Positions 1 to 9,500 of a stretch of 64,000 nucleotides of DNA are shown in pieces. Positions within the stretch are counted from its first letter, which is position 1; every line of letters begins with the position of its first letter. Below the pieces are notes generated by a model that had not been told where the DNA came from, did no database searches, and worked only from the letters and a program-made list of their open reading frames with translations. The stretch comes from Corynebacterium epidermidicanis (lineage in GTDB: Bacteria > Actinomycetota > Actinomycetes > Mycobacteriales > Mycobacteriaceae), in assembly GCF_001021025.1 (NCBI RefSeq), contig NZ_CP011541.1, forward strand, positions 2,418,001 through 2,482,000. Direction: 5' to 3'. The position numbers were made by a program, and so were the translations under genes.

Positions 1-759
1 GCCGGGGAGCCACTCAACCCGGAGATGATCGCCACGGTCGAGCGCGCCTGGGGCACTACCGTCCGTGATGGGTTCGGTCAAACTGAGACGACGCTGCAGA
101 TCGCTAACACACCTGGCCAGAAGGTGAAGCCAGGCTCGATGGGTCGGCCGCTCCCTGGTATGGATGTGGTGCTGAAAGACCCGGTCACCGATGAGATTGG
201 CAATCACGGCGAGATCTGTCTGCGGATCGATCCGAGGCCGGTGGGCCTGACCCCGGGCTATTTCGGGGACCCAGATAAGAATGCCGAGACTTTCCGCGAC
301 GGCTACTACCACACCGGGGACATCGCCGAGATGGACGAGGATGGCTACATCACCTACGTTGGCCGTGGCGACGACGTCTTCAAGGCCTCGGACTACCGCT
401 TGTCTCCTTTCGAATTGGAATCGGCGGTGATTGAACACCCAGCGGTCGCTGAGGTTGCCGTGGTGCCGTCGCCAGACCCGATCCGCCTCGCGGTTCCGAA
501 GGCTTATGTGGCGCTGGCTGCTGGTTTTGAACCTTCGGCTGAGACTGCTGAGTCCATTTTGAAGCACTGCCGGGAGGCCCTGGCCCCGTACAAGCGTATC
601 CGTCGCGTGGAGTTTTACGAGTTGCCGAAGACGGTGTCCGGAAAGATCCGCCGCGTGGACCTGCGTAAACGCGAGACGGAAATCCACGCAGCCGATGGCG
701 GCGCAACTTCGGTCTCCTGCGAGTTTGCGGATACCGACTTCCCAGAGTTGAAGGGCTAA
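1..759 (+). CDS. Acyl-CoA synthetase (AMP-forming), C-terminal part
   Basis: The reading frame is open from the first base, so the N-terminal half lies outside the window. What remains is the C-terminal half of an ANL-superfamily (AMP-dependent synthetase/ligase) enzyme that activates a carboxylic acid with ATP and CoA. Visible core motifs in order are GEPLNPE at the very start, DGFGQTETT (adenine-binding region), YYHTGDIAEMDEDGY (the D that binds ribose), VGRGDDVFKASDYRLSP (hinge) and KTVSGKIRR (catalytic Lys near the C-terminus). The GYFGDPDKNAETF and SDYRLSPFELESA context resembles medium-chain or acetyl-type synthetases more than FadD long-chain enzymes, but the substrate cannot be set. 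It lies 39 bp upstream of a MarR regulator on the same strand. Confidence 0.9.
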   Translation, partial: AGEPLNPEMIATVERAWGTTVRDGFGQTETTLQIANTPGQKVKPGSMGRPLPGMDVVLKDPVTDEIGNHGEICLRIDPRPVGLTPGYFGDPDKNAETFRDGYYHTGDIAEMDEDGYITYVGRGDDVFKASDYRLSPFELESAVIEHPAVAEVAVVPSPDPIRLAVPKAYVALAAGFEPSAETAESILKHCREALAPYKRIRRVEFYELPKTVSGKIRRVDLRKRETEIHAADGGATSVSCEFADTDFPELKG

Positions 760-798
760 TATAGTCCAGTTGACTCGTTCTACTTCGAAGGGATCGCC

Positions 799-1287
799 GT
801 GACCAGCCGTGATGTTATTGCCGACACGATGCGCAATTGGGAAAAGCACGGCTGGGACGACTCGGCCCTAAGCATGGGCACGGTCACCTCTATCTTGCGG
901 TTGGCCGGATTGCTGCGCTCTCGCGCCGAGGACGTACTTCGCCCTTATGGAATTTCTTTCTCCCGCTACGAGCTATTAACTCTGTTGATGTTTTCTCGGT
1001 CTGGGGCGCTGCCAATGAAGAAGGCGTCGTCGCGACTCCACATTCCGCCGGCCTCGGTTACGCATACGGTCACTCAGCTCGAGAAGCAGGGGCTGGTGCG
1101 GCGCATGCGCGATCCTGAGGATGGGCGTGGCATTTTGGTTGGCATTACTGACCAAGGCATCGCGCTAGTCTCCTCCGCTACACCGGCGCTGAATGAGTTC
1201 TTCGTTTCCCTCGGTGTGAGCGATGCGGAGCAGGCGGACATGCTCGCCCTCTGTACTGCTTTTCGACGCGCGATTGGCGACGTTTAA
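799..1287 (+). CDS. MarR-family transcriptional regulator
   Basis: A 162-residue protein starting at GTG and preceded by GAAGGGATC. The central region has the winged helix-turn-helix of MarR proteins: a YELLTLLMFSRSGALPMK helix, then a recognition helix around PPASVTHTVTQLEKQGLV, and the wing R-DPEDGRGILVGITDQG, which matches the MarR D-x-R-D/G-R consensus. The N-terminal and C-terminal helices would form the dimer interface. It follows the acyl-CoA synthetase and faces a fatty/branched-chain acyl-CoA degradation operon, so regulation of acyl-CoA metabolism is a reasonable guess from position only. A strong hairpin terminator follows. Confidence 0.9.
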   Translation: MTSRDVIADTMRNWEKHGWDDSALSMGTVTSILRLAGLLRSRAEDVLRPYGISFSRYELLTLLMFSRSGALPMKKASSRLHIPPASVTHTVTQLEKQGLVRRMRDPEDGRGILVGITDQGIALVSSATPALNEFFVSLGVSDAEQADMLALCTAFRRAIGDV

Positions 1288-1300
1288 GTTGACATAGCAA

Positions 1301-1335
1301 AACCGGCCGACATTGTGGGTGTCGGCCGGTTCTTT
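1301..1335. terminator. Bidirectional intrinsic terminator
   Basis: A perfect 12-bp stem (AACCGGCCGACA at 1301-1312 pairs with 1320-1331) around a 7-nt loop, followed by CTTTT on the plus side and TTTTGC on the minus side. It lies between the convergent MarR and enoyl-CoA hydratase genes and can serve both. Confidence 0.85.
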
Positions 1336-1343
1336 TGTGCGTG

Positions 1344-2117
1344 TTAGCTGTTGGTGAAGTTAGGGTCGCGCTTTTCTACGAAAGCAGCCATGCCTTCCTT
1401 TTGATCGTTAGAGGCGAAGATGCCGTGGAAGGTGCGGCGTTCGTACATGAGTCCCTGCGCGAGGGTCATCTCGTAGGCCGCGTTGATTTGCTCCTTGATC
1501 AGCGTGGTTGCGACGAGGGACTTCGATGCGATGGTCTCTGCCGTCGCGATGGCTTCGTCGATAAGAGCTTCCGGTGCGACGACGCGCGCCACCAAACCCG
1601 CGGCCTCTGCTTCCTCAGCCCCCATCATTCGGCCGGTGAGGCACATTTCCATGGCCTTTGCCTTGCCGACAGCGCGGGTCAGACGCTGGGAGCCCCCCAT
1701 ACCTGGAGTGACGCCGAGGTTCACCTCGGGCTGGCCGAATTTGGCCTTCTCACCAGCGATGATGAAGTCGCACATCATGGCCACTTCACAGCCACCCCCG
1801 AGGGCGTAGCCGTTCACGGCTGCGATGATCGGGGTGCGCACAGCGGTGAATGCGTCCCAACCAGCGAACCAGTCGAGGTTGTACATTTCGGTGGCGCCCT
1901 TCGGTGCCATTTCCTTGATGTCGGCGCCCGCAGCGAAGGCCTTTTCCGAGCCGGTGAGGACGATGCAGCCGATGCCGGTGTCTGTGTCTAATTCTTGGGC
2001 GGCGGCGGCGACTTCGCGCATCGTTTGGTCGTTGAGGGCATTGAGGGCTTTCGGACGGTTCAGGGTGATCAGTCCGACGCGGCCACGTCGTTCTACCAGG
2101 ATGTTCTCATATGTCAT
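1344..2117 (-). CDS. Enoyl-CoA hydratase
   Basis: A 257-residue crotonase-fold protein, the normal length of the family. It would hydrate trans-2-enoyl-CoA to 3-hydroxyacyl-CoA in beta-oxidation or branched-chain degradation. Both catalytic glutamates of the hydratase subgroup are present in [14 protein letters not shown] and [19 protein letters not shown], and the oxyanion-hole loop AAGADIKEM is intact. The ATG is preceded by AGGAG with good spacing. It is the last gene of a three-gene leftward operon, 9 bp after an HIBCH-like gene and downstream of a thiolase. Confidence 0.92.
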   Translation of the reverse strand: MTYENILVERRGRVGLITLNRPKALNALNDQTMREVAAAAQELDTDTGIGCIVLTGSEKAFAAGADIKEMAPKGATEMYNLDWFAGWDAFTAVRTPIIAAVNGYALGGGCEVAMMCDFIIAGEKAKFGQPEVNLGVTPGMGGSQRLTRAVGKAKAMEMCLTGRMMGAEEAEAAGLVARVVAPEALIDEAIATAETIASKSLVATTLIKEQINAAYEMTLAQGLMYERRTFHGIFASNDQKEGMAAFVEKRDPNFTNS

Positions 2118-2126
2118 GCGGTGCTC

Positions 2127-3161
2127 CTAGAGTTCAATATCTTCCACTCGGGGGTCGTCGACCGGACCGAGCATGCGGGCCATTTCCTCAGGCTCGACTT
2201 CCCCCAGGCTACTCGGATTCCATTGCGGGTTGCGATCCTTATCAATTAGCTGCGCCCGCACCCCTTCCACGAACTCGGTGCCTCGCTGCATGTTGCAGGA
2301 GATTCGGAATTCCTGCTGGAGAGCTTCTGCCAGCGTCTTCTCGCGGGCACCGCTTATCGACGCAAATGTCACCTTCAGCGCCAACGGGCAGTTACGTCGA
2401 ATCCGCTTCGCCGCATCAGACGCCCATTCCGCTTGGCTGGCATCCAGGTTGGCCAGGATTTCCTCAACACTTTCAGCATCATAGACCCGGGCCATCTCCA
2501 CTCGATCAGGCCCAAAACCGCGGGCTGGCTGGACCGCATGCTTCTCAATGTCCCCCACCACGCCCGAGGCGCAGAGATCGGCGACGAGAGTTTCAATCAG
2601 CTCATCGGGCACAAAGTAGTCGGCCAGCCCCGCTTCAATCGCCTGAGCGCCGCCCTCATGTGCGCCGGTCAAGCCGTAGTGGAAACCAAGATTGTCGGGA
2701 GCATGCGCAAGCAGCCAGGAGCCACCAACATCTGGTGCGAACCCAATGCCAACTTCAGGCATCCCAAGTTTCGTGCTATCGGTGACGATACGGTGGGAAC
2801 CATGAGCAGAAATGCCGACGCCCCCGCCGAGGACGAGTCCATTCATGATGGCGACGTAAGGCTTCGGGTAATCGGAAATCATCAGGTTGAGCCCGTATTC
2901 ATCGGCCCAGAATTCTGCGCCGGCGGTGCCGTCGGCCAGGGCGTCGTCGTAAAGCGCGGCGACGTCGCCACCAGCACACAAGCCCCGCTCCCCAGCGCCG
3001 CGCACGATGACGAGCTTCACGGCTGGATCGTCGTGCCACCCGTCGAGCACTTTGGTCATTTCCAACACCATTTCATGGGTGAGGGCGTTGATGGCCTTTT
3101 CGCGATTGAGCGTGATGATGCCCGCGTTACCACGGACTTCACTGAGGAGCTGATCGGTCAC
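2127..3161 (-). CDS. 3-hydroxyisobutyryl-CoA hydrolase-like protein
   Basis: A 344-residue crotonase-family protein, longer than a hydratase, with the features of the HIBYL-CoA hydrolase subgroup: GLCAGGDVAALYDDAL near residue 60, NGLVLGGGVGISAHG, MPEVGIGFAPDVGGSWLL and a C-terminal extension ending in a WNPSSL-type motif. In valine catabolism this enzyme releases 3-hydroxyisobutyrate from its CoA ester. It starts at GTG with AAAGGA upstream. Its position between thiolase and enoyl-CoA hydratase genes supports an acyl-CoA degradation operon. Many bacterial members are annotated only as enoyl-CoA hydratase/isomerase, so the substrate is not certain. Confidence 0.85.
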   Translation of the reverse strand: MTDQLLSEVRGNAGIITLNREKAINALTHEMVLEMTKVLDGWHDDPAVKLVIVRGAGERGLCAGGDVAALYDDALADGTAGAEFWADEYGLNLMISDYPKPYVAIMNGLVLGGGVGISAHGSHRIVTDSTKLGMPEVGIGFAPDVGGSWLLAHAPDNLGFHYGLTGAHEGGAQAIEAGLADYFVPDELIETLVADLCASGVVGDIEKHAVQPARGFGPDRVEMARVYDAESVEEILANLDASQAEWASDAAKRIRRNCPLALKVTFASISGAREKTLAEALQQEFRISCNMQRGTEFVEGVRAQLIDKDRNPQWNPSSLGEVEPEEMARMLGPVDDPRVEDIEL

Positions 3162-3224
3162 TGCATGATTCCTTTCGATGTTAAAAGTGTTGGGGTTTGG
3201 GTTGGTCTGGTTTAGTGTCGCGGG

Positions 3225-4412
3225 CTAGGGGGCTTCGAAAAGCAGTGCCTCGCCCTGTCCGCCACCACCACACAAGCTCGCGCCAGCTTTCCGCACGTGA
3301 CCTGCTGCGATCTGGTGGGCGATGTGGGTTGCCAAGCGAGCCCCGGAGGCGCCGATCGGATGACCGAGCGCGATCGCCCCACCGTGTGGGTTCACCTTGT
3401 CCGGGTCTGCGCCCAACGCGCGTGTGGAGCAGATACCGACGGTCGCGAAAGCCTCGTTGATCTCGATGAGATCCAGGTCTTGGACTGTCCATCCTTGACG
3501 ATTAAGGGCCGCCTTCAGCGCGTTTGCTGGTTGCTCCTGCAGGGAAGCATCTGGACCTGCGGTCTGCCCTGCAGCGCGGACGACGGCCATGATTGGCCAG
3601 TTGTTTTCCTCGGCGTGCGCTCGGGTCGTGAGCACCAGCGCAGCCGCGCCGTCGGAAATTGGCGAAGCATTGGCAGCGGTGATTGTTCCATCCTTCTTGA
3701 ACGCCGGGCGCAGACCACTCAACGACTCCGCGGTGACGTTCTCACGGACACCTTCGTCCAGCTCAACGATCGTGTCGCCCTTGCGGCCCTTCACTGTCAC
3801 CGGCGCGATCTCCCGGGCTAGCTCTGCGCGCGCTGCTACTGCGCCCTGGTGGGAGCGGGCCGCAATCTGGTCTTGTTCCTCGCGAGTCACCGGCCACTTC
3901 TCGCTGTAATTTTCCGTCATTTCACCCATGGAGATACCAAATTCGGCGGACACCAAACCGTCATACGCCATGTGGTCGACGGCGTTAAAGTCGCCAAACT
4001 TCACACCCGCGCGGGTGTTCTTCAGCAGGTGAGGCGCCTGCGACATCGACTCCATGCCCCCAGCGATCACCACTCGCGCTTCACCGGATCGCAGCAGGCG
4101 GGCAGCGTCGATAACCGCGGTTAGGCCGGACAGGCACACCTTATTCACGGTCACCGTATGGGCGCTCGCCGGGATGCCTGCCGCCAGCGCCGCCTGCTTC
4201 GCTGGGTTCTGCCCAGCCCCGGCCTGCAAAACCTGTCCGAGGATGACCGCGTCCACTTCCTCCGACGAAATGTCATTTAGTGCCGCCTTTATTGCGTGTG
4301 CTCCGAGTGCCGTTGCAGGCAGCGAAGACAGGCCACCAAGCAGCTTGCCAAATGGGGTGCGGGCGGCACCAACGATGACGACGTCGTTTTGGTCTTGCAC
4401 TGGTTCTGTCAT
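3225..4412 (-). CDS. Acetyl-CoA C-acyltransferase (thiolase)
   Basis: A 395-residue thiolase of normal length. The nucleophilic Cys is in [12 protein letters not shown], the catalytic His in [19 protein letters not shown], and the second Cys in [15 protein letters not shown] at the C-terminus. It starts [13 protein letters not shown] like acetyl-CoA acetyltransferases (thiolase II), so it may condense or cleave short-chain 3-ketoacyl-CoA. It is the first gene of the leftward operon and is divergent from the HNH endonuclease gene. The intergenic region contains an inverted repeat that could bind a regulator. Confidence 0.93.
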   Translation of the reverse strand: MTEPVQDQNDVVIVGAARTPFGKLLGGLSSLPATALGAHAIKAALNDISSEEVDAVILGQVLQAGAGQNPAKQAALAAGIPASAHTVTVNKVCLSGLTAVIDAARLLRSGEARVVIAGGMESMSQAPHLLKNTRAGVKFGDFNAVDHMAYDGLVSAEFGISMGEMTENYSEKWPVTREEQDQIAARSHQGAVAARAELAREIAPVTVKGRKGDTIVELDEGVRENVTAESLSGLRPAFKKDGTITAANASPISDGAAALVLTTRAHAEENNWPIMAVVRAAGQTAGPDASLQEQPANALKAALNRQGWTVQDLDLIEINEAFATVGICSTRALGADPDKVNPHGGAIALGHPIGASGARLATHIAHQIAAGHVRKAGASLCGGGGQGEALLFEAP

Positions 4413-4446
4413 GGTTTCGCTTTCTTCTAGTTTGTGCTGGGTTTGA

Positions 4447-4480
4447 GTTGTGCGGTGTTGTGCTGGGTTGTGCGGTGTTG
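4447..4480. repeat. 14-bp direct repeat upstream of the thiolase gene
   Basis: GTTGTGCGGTGTTG occurs at 4447-4460 and again at 4467-4480, a 20-bp period. The repeats lie in the leader of the thiolase operon. Function unknown; they could be a tandem slip product or paired operator half-sites. Confidence 0.6.
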
Positions 4481-4513
4481 CCCGTTCCCGGCAGTACGCT
4501 ATATCGCGCTATC

Positions 4514-4576
4514 GTACAGATACTTTGTGAGCTGCGCCACCGTTTTTGAATATTTGATTCGACCACTTATCTGTAC
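4514..4576. promoter_or_regulatory. Inverted repeat in the thiolase/HNH divergent promoter region
   Basis: GTACAGATA at 4514-4522 is the exact reverse complement of TATCTGTAC at 4568-4576. The left copy itself reads GTACAGATAC with GTA/TAC arms. The pair sits about 100-165 bp upstream of the thiolase start and 115-175 bp upstream of the HNH start, a plausible operator position for a TetR- or MarR-type repressor. No experimental support; inference from symmetry and position. Confidence 0.4.
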
Positions 4577-4689
4577 ACACTAGTGTTCGTATGTCTCAGA
4601 TTTTTCTTTGATCACAACTTCGCCATTCGCCCTTGCGTTCTAATTTGAACCTGATAGAGTTGGGGGTAACACGTCAGGAGGTGATAGAG

Positions 4690-5823
4690 ATGATTTCCCA
4701 CGCCAAAACAGCACTTGAGCAGGCGCTTATCGACGGCCCGTCGTTCCAAGATTTCGCCACTCTACTAGAAATCAAGGAGCTCGTCGCACGGCTCGAAACC
4801 AACATGTCCAAAGGTCGCGAACGCTACGAACTGGAAGAACTTGGCGCATCTGCGGGAACATCCCGTCGCATCCTCAGGCGCGCTGCCCATGAATGGCCGT
4901 CCGACGTTTCCGTCGAACACCAGGACGTAATTCTGTCTGCGCTAGAGCGGCTAAGTAGCAACTCGGATCGTCGGGATGAGATCTACCAGCAAGGCGCGGA
5001 GGCGGCTCGCGAAACTTCGGTCAAACACACGCACGAATTCGTGAAGAAGCTCGTGCGGGAAGAAAATGAGCACTTAGCGAAGGACCCGTTCGAGGCCTAC
5101 CATCAACGCCGGTTCCGCCTTCGATCCCAAGACGAGCACGGGGGCTGTTCTTTTCACGGCTACGCACCAGCGAAGACGGCAGCACTGCTCAAAGCCCTTC
5201 TGGATCGCGCCTTCCATTCCGAGGAAGGCAAGGAACAACAGCCACGAAACGTCGAACAACGCAACCTCGATGCCTTCGACCAGGTCTTGCAATGGGCCTC
5301 GAGCGACCGAATTGTCACGACGGGCCATGCGAGCCTCGTGGTCTCCGTCCACGACAGCGACACATTCGACTGGCGTACGAAGTTTGGCACAAACGTCGGC
5401 ATCGATCTCAACCTCTTTGACCTTGCCAACTTAAGCGGGGATCGGATCAGCGACTACATTGTGGTCCATGAGCAAAATGGGGCCGTCAAGAACCTGGTCA
5501 CCGCCGAGCGAACCGCCAACTTCCTCATCCGCATCGCATTGCTAGCCCGCGACTTCGTTTGCCAGCACCCCGGATGTGCAGAACCTGCCAGCCGCTGCGA
5601 CGCCCACCACATAGTCCCCTGGAGTCGCGGAGGCCCCACAAGTATCAATAATCTCGGATTTCTCTGCCGAAAACATCACCGAAGAAACGACGACAGCCAC
5701 GTCGGCCAGCACATGGACATTGACGATGGAATTCCTTGGTGGATCAACAAAAACGGCACCCCAAAACGCAACAACTCCCCCGGCGCAAAACGAGCCGGAG
5801 GAAGAAAACGCGACCCTGACTAA
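4690..5823 (+). CDS. HNH endonuclease / DUF222 protein
   Basis: A 377-residue protein of the actinobacterial DUF222 (13E12-repeat-like) plus HNH family. The long N-terminal alpha-helical region is followed near the C-terminus by CQHPGC, the HNH core DAHHIVPWSRGGP, INNLGFLC and RKHHRRNDD, which contain the zinc-binding Cys pairs and catalytic His. I chose the ATG at 4690 because AGGAGG lies 8 nt upstream; a longer frame back to 4633 has no such site. Such genes occur in many copies in actinobacteria and are probably mobile, but the biological role is not known. The 3' end overlaps the convergent VanW gene by 4 bp. Confidence 0.85.
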   Translation: MISHAKTALEQALIDGPSFQDFATLLEIKELVARLETNMSKGRERYELEELGASAGTSRRILRRAAHEWPSDVSVEHQDVILSALERLSSNSDRRDEIYQQGAEAARETSVKHTHEFVKKLVREENEHLAKDPFEAYHQRRFRLRSQDEHGGCSFHGYAPAKTAALLKALLDRAFHSEEGKEQQPRNVEQRNLDAFDQVLQWASSDRIVTTGHASLVVSVHDSDTFDWRTKFGTNVGIDLNLFDLANLSGDRISDYIVVHEQNGAVKNLVTAERTANFLIRIALLARDFVCQHPGCAEPASRCDAHHIVPWSRGGPTSINNLGFLCRKHHRRNDDSHVGQHMDIDDGIPWWINKNGTPKRNNSPGAKRAGGRKRDPD

Positions 5824-7493
5824 CTACACCGCACAATAGGCTGCGGGTCATACACCGTCGTGGTGGTCTCCCGAGAGATCTCCTGCCCCGACAAAGACCT
5901 AATCACACGCGTGTCAGAAGTCGTGAACCCCGGCGCGCCACCAGACGGCGCACAATCTGCACCCGACAAAGTAATCGGCGAAGGCGACGTCGGCGCCCAC
6001 CGGCCACCAGAAATCGACTCAACCTGAACCGTCTTCACACCCTTCAACGCCACGTGCACCTCATTACCCGAAACCCCAGCAGTAATCAGCACCGGATGCG
6101 CAGAAGTGTTCTTAAACTGTAGATCAATCACACCCTCAAACACCGTCGCCTCCCGACCCGCCGGATACCGCGAAATGTAGTAAGAGTGCGCCGTATGCGC
6201 CACATCCTCCATCCCCGCAAAATACGCAGCGTTGTACAAAGTGGTCGCAAACTGCGAAATACCACCACCCACGGCCTTATCCGCATGCCCGTTCAAAATG
6301 ATGCCAGACTCCACAAAGCCCTGCGCAGTACCCCGCGGACCGGTGTGCCGATTCAGCGAAAACGTCTCGCCCGGCGCGACCAAGGCGCCGTCGACAAGCT
6401 GGGCAGTCTTAGCGATGTTCACCCCGGACGGGCCCGAGAAGCCACCGGTGGAAAACTCACCGATAACGTCATCAAACGTCGCCTTTTCCGCCTGTTCAGT
6501 CGTGAAAGTCGCCGGTTCGTCGCGGTATACGGCGTCGAAACGCTTAGGGGCCGTCCCGACCACGCGGGCGGCGAAATCCGCCATCGTCGGCTCCCACTCC
6601 ACCGACACCCCATCCACCGATGGAGTCACCTTCTTGCCACCCGCGAAAGAGATATCGGCGTTGCGGCGCTTGACCTCAGACTTCGCCAAACCCTCCGCCA
6701 AAATCGCCTGAGCCGCCTCCGTATTTACCTCCGGCTTCAACTCGCCACCCTCCGGCTTAAACGAAACCACCTCGCCCATTCGGTTCAGTGGCACCTCGCC
6801 GACAACGTCCTTCCGGCCCACCGCGACGATCGGCGCGGACTGAGCCACCCGTACCGGACCCGACATCGCCCGATCCAACGCCGACTGCAACACCGCAGGC
6901 TGCGTCACCTTCGCGTCCACCCGCACCACCGGATCCAACCAGTGATCAAGCACCCGGCCCTGGACCTCGCCACGATCAACCTTCTGCCCATTCACCGGCG
7001 CGACCGGCACAAACACCCCATCAGCGAAATCGATCCGCGCATCCGCCGGAGCCGGAGTCAGCTCCGCATGCACCCGATCCAACTCCTTGCGCAGCGCCTG
7101 CTGATCGACGTCCGACTCCACCGAAACATCCCGAGACACAAAGAAACTAGTCACCTTCGTAATCGGATTGAGGGAAGGTGTGCCCGCAGCATCAATTGTT
7201 TTCTCCCAATCCACCTTCAACCCAGCATCCTGGGGCTTGAACGTAGCCGAACGCTCGCCAGCTTCCACCACCACCGGCTGCTCAGCCCGGGGCGCAAGCT
7301 CGGTTCGCAGCGTCGACAACGCCACGTCACGCTGCATGCCACCGATCTGCACCCCCGCGACCGTGGTCCCCCGGGGCACATGATCGCGAGTAAGCAGAAA
7401 GTCAGCGACATACGCAGCCACTGCCAACGCGAGAATGCTCAAGACAACGCCAACGGTGATCTTGAGGGCAGAAACTGGGCGCGAAGCGGACAT
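5820..7493 (-). CDS. VanW-family cell-wall protein with PG-binding-4 domains
   Basis: A 557-residue membrane-anchored exported protein. Residues about 10-33 form one N-terminal transmembrane anchor. This is followed by two repeats of the type seen in PG_binding_4 (ALSTLRTELAP, KPQDAGLKVDWEKT, and later VSFKPEGGELKPEVN, SVDGVSVEWEP). The C-terminal part is the VanW domain with FSLNRHTGPRGTAQGFVESG and GGGISQFATTLYNAAYFAGM. VanW proteins are linked to peptidoglycan, but their chemistry is not established. The downstream end overlaps the HNH gene by 4 bp tail to tail. The next gene upstream on this strand is a GH3 lipoprotein, also a likely wall enzyme. Confidence 0.88.
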   Translation of the reverse strand: MSASRPVSALKITVGVVLSILALAVAAYVADFLLTRDHVPRGTTVAGVQIGGMQRDVALSTLRTELAPRAEQPVVVEAGERSATFKPQDAGLKVDWEKTIDAAGTPSLNPITKVTSFFVSRDVSVESDVDQQALRKELDRVHAELTPAPADARIDFADGVFVPVAPVNGQKVDRGEVQGRVLDHWLDPVVRVDAKVTQPAVLQSALDRAMSGPVRVAQSAPIVAVGRKDVVGEVPLNRMGEVVSFKPEGGELKPEVNTEAAQAILAEGLAKSEVKRRNADISFAGGKKVTPSVDGVSVEWEPTMADFAARVVGTAPKRFDAVYRDEPATFTTEQAEKATFDDVIGEFSTGGFSGPSGVNIAKTAQLVDGALVAPGETFSLNRHTGPRGTAQGFVESGIILNGHADKAVGGGISQFATTLYNAAYFAGMEDVAHTAHSYYISRYPAGREATVFEGVIDLQFKNTSAHPVLITAGVSGNEVHVALKGVKTVQVESISGGRWAPTSPSPITLSGADCAPSGGAPGFTTSDTRVIRSLSGQEISRETTTTVYDPQPIVRCS

Positions 7494-7581
7494 GAAAACT
7501 CCGATAGTGGATAGAACAACAATGTTTTACGTCTCAACAGCGTAATCACTCAACGCCCAAAACCCTAGGCGGAAAACTGAC

Positions 7582-8811
7582 CTACTGTTGCTCATGCACC
7601 ACAAGCTGCAATTTTGCCCGCAAAGCTGAATTATGCAGTTGCTGCCCGGAATAGCTACCCGCAACAACAGCCCGCTCCACCGCGTTAATCGCCGCACCCA
7701 ACTCCGCCGTAGAAATCCACAACGCGACATCCGCCCCGGCAGTCAGCGAGGCGACCACCGCCTCCGGAGTGGACATACGCGCAGAAATCGCTTTCATTCC
7801 CGAGAGATCATCGGTATAAATTACGCCTCGATACGGCGTTCCACCTGGATAGTCACCGCTGCGGAGCAGCTGGTAAGCCGCCGGGTTGATAGAGGAAGGG
7901 GAGGCATCGCCAAGCCCCGGCACCTGCACGTGGCCAACCATGACGGCACCATCGGACGTCGCTAAGGCAGGCCCGTAGGGCGCCAGATCTACCGCCTTGA
8001 CATCGGTAAGATTCGGACCAGTCACCGACTGGAAATGGGAGTCGCCGCGGGCCCGGCCGTGACCAGGGAAATGCTTGTACACCGGCCGAACCCCCGCTCG
8101 CGACAAGCCCCGAGCAAAGGCCGCGCCATACTCGGCGGCCACCGCCGGATCCGCGGAAAAGCTGCGGTCCCCGATCGCGCCAGCACCACGGCCCCCATCA
8201 AGGTCCAACACGGGAGCGAAATCCACCGTCACTCCAGCACCACGCAGGCGCGTCCCCAGCTCAAACGCCATAGCCTCGGCCTGCTCTGAGGTATGCGAAG
8301 ACGCCATTTCCCGAGGCGCAGGCACCGCTCCGAACAACGCAGGCTGACGCTGAACGCGGCCTCCTTCAGCATCAATCGACACCGAAAATGGGCGCCCAAC
8401 CGAAGCGCGCAGCGCTGCGATGTCGCGACCTGGAGTAGTCAAGAGCCCAGGGTCTGTCCAGGAACCAATAAAGATTCCACCCGCGCCCTGCGAAAGAGCA
8501 AACAGCGCGTCGTCGTAGTTACGCACCCCAACCATCAGCACGCTCGCGGCCCGTTGTCGCAGATCGGTGGGCACAAGTGCCTCCCCGGCGGTCAGTTGTT
8601 GCTCGCTCACCCCAAAAAACTGGGCCGAAGCAGCCCGCGCCTCAGCATAGGCACGCTGCGCGAGCTCTTCTTCGATGTCTGCCTGGTTTCGCGCCAATTG
8701 CTCAGCGATCGTCGTGGGATCCTCATTAACCGGCAGGGGCTGCCCACACCCAACCACCCCGGTCGCCCACGGTAACAGCGCAATCAGGACAGTAACTACC
8801 TGCTTGCGCAT
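7582..8811 (-). CDS. Glycoside hydrolase family 3 lipoprotein (NagZ-like)
   Basis: A 409-residue secreted lipoprotein. The signal peptide MRKQVVTVLIALLPWATG ends in VVGC, a plausible lipobox. The GH3 N-terminal barrel shows the family signature KHFPGHGRARGDSH and the catalytic-Asp region GVIYTDDLSGMKAI, with DAEGGRVQR upstream. These are typical of beta-N-acetylhexosaminidases (NagZ) that remove GlcNAc from muropeptides or glycans. I chose the ATG at 8811; an in-frame GTG at 8832 would add seven residues before the signal peptide. Likely anchored to the outer face of the membrane. Confidence 0.9.
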   Translation of the reverse strand: MRKQVVTVLIALLPWATGVVGCGQPLPVNEDPTTIAEQLARNQADIEEELAQRAYAEARAASAQFFGVSEQQLTAGEALVPTDLRQRAASVLMVGVRNYDDALFALSQGAGGIFIGSWTDPGLLTTPGRDIAALRASVGRPFSVSIDAEGGRVQRQPALFGAVPAPREMASSHTSEQAEAMAFELGTRLRGAGVTVDFAPVLDLDGGRGAGAIGDRSFSADPAVAAEYGAAFARGLSRAGVRPVYKHFPGHGRARGDSHFQSVTGPNLTDVKAVDLAPYGPALATSDGAVMVGHVQVPGLGDASPSSINPAAYQLLRSGDYPGGTPYRGVIYTDDLSGMKAISARMSTPEAVVASLTAGADVALWISTAELGAAINAVERAVVAGSYSGQQLHNSALRAKLQLVVHEQQ

Positions 8812-8931
8812 GCACACCCCTTCACCGCCCACGACGCTTCACCGAACAATCAACCCCAACCAGTGTGCCAGAACACCATTAGGCTGGGTGCCACTGACAT
8901 GCACACCAACCTTGCGGAGGAAACCAATCCC

Positions 8932-9444
8932 ATGCCCGCACCAACGCCAGACCCTAACGAACAAACGATGCTCATCGCCTTCGACGGCTCCGCCGAGTCC
9001 CGGCGTGCCTTCGCCTACGCAGCCGCCCTGCTCCGCCCAGCGCAGGTACAGATCCTGACCGCCTGGGAACCGCTGCATCGACAAGCGGCCCGCGCAGCCG
9101 GCGGAGCAGGCATGATGCAGCACGACTTCTCAGCAGCAGTAGATACCGCGGAGGGCGACCCGGCCTACACCCGCGCCCTCGAAATCAGCCAAGAGGGAGT
9201 TGCACTCGCGGAATCCCTCGGGTTCCATGCCCACGCGTTGCTCGTCGAGTGCTCCACCGCGATTTGGAGCGCGCTTGTCGACGCCGCCCAGGAACTCAAA
9301 CCCGATGTCGTCGTCACGGGCACGAAGGGATACCGCGGAATCAAGTCCTTCTTCAAGTCCTCGACCGCAGAAAACCTGCTTCACAACGTCGGAATGCCCA
9401 TTTTCATCGTGCCGCCACTCGACGACGACGAAGACACCGACTAG
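8932..9444 (+). CDS. Universal stress protein family protein
   Basis: A 170-residue single-domain UspA-type protein. It begins the fold with MLIAFDGSAESRRAFAYAAALL (the Asp of the nucleotide site) and ends with VVTGTKGYRGIKSFFKSSTAENLLHNVGMPIFIVPP. The G-2x-G-9x-G-S/T ATP-binding pattern is approximately kept (GTKG then a serine/threonine stretch). The ATG at 8932 is preceded by GCGGAGG; the frame is open further upstream to 8863 but lacks a better start. The acidic tail DDDEDTD is unusual but plausible. Divergent from the GH3 gene. Confidence 0.85.
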   Translation: MPAPTPDPNEQTMLIAFDGSAESRRAFAYAAALLRPAQVQILTAWEPLHRQAARAAGGAGMMQHDFSAAVDTAEGDPAYTRALEISQEGVALAESLGFHAHALLVECSTAIWSALVDAAQELKPDVVVTGTKGYRGIKSFFKSSTAENLLHNVGMPIFIVPPLDDDEDTD

Positions 9445-9500
9445 CCTATGGGGAAGTAAAATATTCCCACCGCCTGCACTGACTTCATCAAAGGATCTCC

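Noticed and set aside
6186..7514. A 442-codon plus-strand frame opposite the VanW gene
   Set aside because: Arg/His/Pro-rich antisense shadow without domains. The minus-strand VanW protein is clear.
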